From the NCBI GenBank assembly GCA_946535685.1, contig CAMNDR010000049.1, positions 1 through 6,965 on the forward strand: 6,965 nucleotides of DNA. The letters run 5' to 3'. The translations under genes were made by a program, and so were the position numbers. Below, in pieces: positions 4,297 to 6,965 of the stretch (its first letter is position 1; every line of letters begins with the position of its first letter). Source of the stretch: an uncultured Clostridia bacterium (lineage in GTDB: Bacteria; Bacillota; Clostridia; Oscillospirales; Ruminococcaceae). Under the pieces are notes generated by a model. That model was not told the origin of the DNA. It searched no databases and saw only the letters and a list, made by a program, of their open reading frames with translations.

Positions 4297-6826
4297 ACTT
4301 GCCAGCGGGGGCTACCCCGCTAACGGCAAAAGCAAAACCGAGGGCCTGCCAGAGGATCTTGCCGGAGAGGGGGGCGGTGCCGAAGATCTGGGCGGCGAAG
4401 GGGAGCCAGATGGCGCATGCGAGCAGGGCGGCGGAGAGCAGGACGGCGCCGATCAGCTTCCAGTTGGAGAAATAGCGCACGGTCAGCAGCGTGCCATGCT
4501 CCGATTTGCATTCAAATACATGGATGAGCTGCGATGCCACGAGCGTCAGGAGCGCCGCTGTGCGGGCTTCCGTGAGCGTTCCGCCGAAGCGCAGCGCCGT
4601 GCTGAACGAGCCGAGCGTACACAGCCCGATCAGGATGCCCCGCCAGATGATCCGGCTGAGCAGGCCGCCTGCAAAGAAGCTCTCGTCCGGCTTCCGGGGC
4701 GGGCGGCGCATCACATCCGGCTCCGGCGGCTCCAGTCCGAGGGCGATCGCCGGCAGGCCGTCCGTCGCCAGATTCACCAGCAGAAGCTGCACCGGCAGAA
4801 GCACCACCGGCATCCCCATCAGGATCCCGGCGAACATCGTGATGACCTCGCCGATGTTGCAGGAGAGCAGATAACGCACGAATTTCCGGATATTCGCATA
4901 GATCGCACGTCCCTGCTCCACCGCCGATACCAGCGTCGCCAGATTGTCGTCCATCAGGATCACATCCGCCGCCTGCTTGGCAACATCCGTCCCGCTCTGT
5001 CCCATCGCCACGCCGACATCCGCTTCCTTGATCGCCGGCGCATCGTTCACGCCGTCGCCCGTCATCGTCACGATCTGCCCGGAACGCCGGAATGCCCGCA
5101 CCAGCCGCAGCTTATGGCCGGGATTCACCCTCGCAAAGACCGAGATCTTCGGCAGCCGCCGGTCGAGCTGCTCCTCCGTCATCAGGTCAAGCTCATCGCC
5201 CGTCACCGTCTCGCCGCCCCGCAGCAGTCCCGCTTTGGCGGCGATGGCGGCGGCGGTCTTTTTGTGGTCGCCCGTGATCATGACCGTGCGGATGGATGCC
5301 GCAGCGCATTTCCGGATGGCTTCCCTCGCTTCACGCCTTGGCGGATCGAGCATGCCCGACAGTCCGAGAAAGACGAGCCCCGTGTGCGTATCCAGCGTAT
5401 CACAGGCCTTTTCTGCGAATGCCAGCACCCGCAGCGCCTGCGAGGAAAGCGCCTCCGCCTGTGCGAGGATCCGGCTGCGCTCTGTCTCCGTCAGCGGCAC
5501 ATCGCCCGCATTTGTCCGCACAGCGCTGCACCGCCCAAGGATCACATCGGCCGCACCCTTCACGCACAGCAGCCGGTCACGCCCCTTCTGCAGCAGCACG
5601 GCCATGCAGCGGGTCTCGCTCTCGAACGGCTCCTCTGCAATGCGCAGAAATCCAAGCATCTGCGCAGAAATCCCCGCCTTTGCCGCCGCCGTGAGCAGCG
5701 CTGTTTCCGTCGGGTCGCCCACTGTTTGACAGCGCCCGCTCTCCGTGACCGTCAGCTCGGCATTGCTGCACAGCACCCCGCACCGCAGCAGCCCGTCGAG
5801 CGCCGGGGAATCATGCCGGATAAAATCCGCAGCGCCCACGCTGTAATGCTTGTCATAGGTCTCGATCTGCGTGACGGTCATGCGGTTTTCCGTGATCGTG
5901 CCGGTCTTGTCGGAGCAGATGACCGAGGTGCAGCCGAGGGTTTCCACGCTGTGCAGCCGGTTGACGAGCGCCTTCTGGTGCATCATCCGGCTCACCGCCA
6001 GCGCCAGGGCGATCGTCACTGTCGCCGGAAGCCCCTCCGGGATCGCCGCAATGGCGATGGAAATGCCGGTCATGAGCATGTCAAACACGGGTTCTCCCCG
6101 GAGGACACCCGCCGCAAATACCGCAGCGCAGACGCCCAGACAGATCAGCGCCAGGACTTTTCCAAGCTCGCCAAGGCGCTTCTGCAGGGGCGTTTCTGTC
6201 TGGTGAATATCGGAGAGCATGCCGGAGATCTGGCCTACCTGCGTGGATTTCCCGATGGCGATGACCTCGGCTGTCCCGCTGCCCCGTGTGATGGAGGTGC
6301 CGCTGTAGAGCAGATACGGCCGGTGCAGCCCGGTCAGGTCGGGAGATGCATCCGCCGCCGTTTTCGGCACAGGCTCGGCTTCGCCCGTGAGGATGGATTC
6401 ATTGGCATAGAGCCGGCTTGCGGAATGCAGCAGGCAGTCCGCCGGCACGCAGTCGCCCGCTTCCACAACGATGAGATCGCCCGGCACGAGCGCATCCGCC
6501 GGGATCTCCTGCAGTCTGCCGTCCCGCCGCACCTTCGCCGTGGGAGCGGTCATGCGCCGGAGCGTTTCGAGCGTCTTTTCCGTGCGGTACTCCTGCACGA
6601 AGCCGAGCACGGCATTGAGCACGACGATCACAAGGATCGTCACAGCATCCGTCCATTCCCCCAGAAACGCCGAAATCCCCGTCGCTGCGAGCAAAATAAG
6701 CACCATCGGATCCCGGAACTGCCGCAGGAAAATGCGCACCGCCCCGGGCGGCTTTGCCTGTGCAAGCGCATTGGCGCCATACTTCTTCCGGAGCGCATCC
6801 GCCTGCGCCGTGGTCAGTCCATTCAT
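4286..6826 (-). CDS. Calcium-translocating P-type ATPase, type IIA (SERCA/PMCA-like)
   Basis: A membrane pump that uses ATP to expel Ca2+ from the cytoplasm, 846 residues and complete. Domain order: N-terminal cation-ATPase domain (LTTAQADALRKKYG), M1-M2 (about 40-80), actuator domain with LTGE (146-149), M3-M4 with PEGLP (263-267), phosphorylation site SDKTGTIT (D306), nucleotide-binding domain with PFESETR (400-406) and KGA (423-425), DPPR (494-497), TGD (518-520) and hinge TGDGVNDAPA (589-598), then M5-M10. SERCA Ca2+ ligands have clear counterparts: E264 (M4), N657 and E660 (M5, CNIGE), N685, T688 and D689 (M6, NLATDGLP) and E772 in M8 (HVFECKSE). I chose ATG at 6826 because AGGGGG lies seven bases upstream; the longer frame to the window edge is translated repeat. 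Convergent with icd-rex. Transport of Ca2+ is inferred from ligands; Mn2+ is an alternative. Confidence 0.95.
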   Translation of the reverse strand: MNGLTTAQADALRKKYGANALAQAKPPGAVRIFLRQFRDPMVLILLAATGISAFLGEWTDAVTILVIVVLNAVLGFVQEYRTEKTLETLRRMTAPTAKVRRDGRLQEIPADALVPGDLIVVEAGDCVPADCLLHSASRLYANESILTGEAEPVPKTAADASPDLTGLHRPYLLYSGTSITRGSGTAEVIAIGKSTQVGQISGMLSDIHQTETPLQKRLGELGKVLALICLGVCAAVFAAGVLRGEPVFDMLMTGISIAIAAIPEGLPATVTIALALAVSRMMHQKALVNRLHSVETLGCTSVICSDKTGTITENRMTVTQIETYDKHYSVGAADFIRHDSPALDGLLRCGVLCSNAELTVTESGRCQTVGDPTETALLTAAAKAGISAQMLGFLRIAEEPFESETRCMAVLLQKGRDRLLCVKGAADVILGRCSAVRTNAGDVPLTETERSRILAQAEALSSQALRVLAFAEKACDTLDTHTGLVFLGLSGMLDPPRREAREAIRKCAAASIRTVMITGDHKKTAAAIAAKAGLLRGGETVTGDELDLMTEEQLDRRLPKISVFARVNPGHKLRLVRAFRRSGQIVTMTGDGVNDAPAIKEADVGVAMGQSGTDVAKQAADVILMDDNLATLVSAVEQGRAIYANIRKFVRYLLSCNIGEVITMFAGILMGMPVVLLPVQLLLVNLATDGLPAIALGLEPPEPDVMRRPPRKPDESFFAGGLLSRIIWRGILIGLCTLGSFSTALRFGGTLTEARTAALLTLVASQLIHVFECKSEHGTLLTVRYFSNWKLIGAVLLSAALLACAIWLPFAAQIFGTAPLSGKILWQALGFAFAVSGVAPAGKLLR

Positions 6827-6937
6827 CCCGATTCCCCCTGTCTGAACATTCTGCGCTATTCTATGCAGCATCACCCGGCTATATGACATCTGCGCGGGGG
6901 AGCTGAACAGCCTGCGAGCGCAGCGAGCCCAACCCTC
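6827..6937 (-). promoter_or_regulatory. ATPase upstream region with ribosome site and -10-like sequence
   Basis: On the minus strand AGGGGG ends seven bases before ATG 6826 and is the probable ribosome site. A TAGAAT hexamer (plus-strand ATTCTA 6858-6863) is -10-like, but no good -35 stands 16-18 bases upstream. The promoter is therefore uncertain. Farther out lies GC-rich repeat sequence with GCGAGCGCAGCGAG at 6914-6927. Confidence 0.35.
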
Positions 6938-6965
6938 TGCGGAGCGAGCGCAGCGATGCGACAAA
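6938..6965 (-). repeat. 28-bp repeat, outer copy of inverted pair (reaches window edge)
   Basis: Exact reverse complement of 4075-4102. Just inside it, GCGAGCGCAGCGAG (6914-6927) resembles the second tandem unit seen after the inner copy, so the similarity probably extends, in diverged form, to about 55-60 bases. The element continues beyond the window, so its full length cannot be seen. Confidence 0.9.

Noticed and set aside
4496..6886. Long plus-strand open frame of 796 codons opposite the ATPase gene
   Set aside because: It is an antisense shadow created by GC-rich codon bias: the translation is rich in Arg, His, Pro and Gln with no domain. The minus strand has an intact P-type ATPase with every family motif.
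6827..6964. N-terminal extension of the ATPase to the window edge
   Set aside because: These codons come from the GC-rich repeat. A ribosome site precedes ATG 6826 and the typical N-terminal domain starts right after it.

Overview
The window looks like chromosomal DNA from a GC-rich member of the Clostridia, most likely an Oscillospiraceae/Ruminococcus-type gut Firmicute. This is inferred from a Rex redox repressor, a strong AAGGAGGA Shine-Dalgarno, a eukaryote-like NADP isocitrate dehydrogenase, a clostridial-type Ca2+ P-type ATPase, and GC-rich hairpin-chain repeats between genes. No rRNA, tRNA, CRISPR array, transposase or phage gene is visible.

Layout. (1) Positions 1-1005, plus strand: the 3' end of a microbial PARG-like (TIGR02452/PF10021) gene overlaps by ATGA a small four-helix membrane protein gene. 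A second small membrane protein gene follows almost at once and is a paralogue of the first, so this is a tandem duplication in one operon. (2) Positions 1164-1706: an AT-rich gene for a 180-residue protein with a soluble, probably beta-rich N-terminal part and one C-terminal membrane anchor. It resembles nothing I can name, and its composition differs from its neighbours. (3) Positions 1774-1863: a chain of four perfect hairpins just upstream of icd. (4) Positions 1908-3761: an icd-rex operon with a 9-nt gap, closed by a strong intrinsic terminator (3788-3830). (5) Positions 3833-4285: a repeat-rich intergenic region with no credible gene. It holds a second, inverted and diverged copy of the hairpin-chain element, a tandem GC-rich repeat and several other hairpins. 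(6) Positions 4286-6826, minus strand: a complete type IIA (SERCA-like) calcium P-type ATPase, convergent with icd-rex. (7) Positions 6827-6965: the ATPase upstream region, whose outer end is a 28-bp perfect inverted copy of a sequence found downstream of the ATPase (4075-4102).

Functionally, icd makes 2-oxoglutarate and NADPH, and rex encodes an NADH/NAD+-sensing repressor; co-transcription would link central carbon and redox control. The ATPase probably exports Ca2+ using one ATP per cycle and keeps the full set of SERCA calcium ligands. The PARG-like gene suggests ADP-ribose chemistry, but only its C-terminal quarter or so is present. The least explained parts are the duplicated membrane proteins with a conserved RML-EQFVL core, the AT-rich tail-anchored protein, and the inverted repeats that bracket icd-rex and the ATPase.
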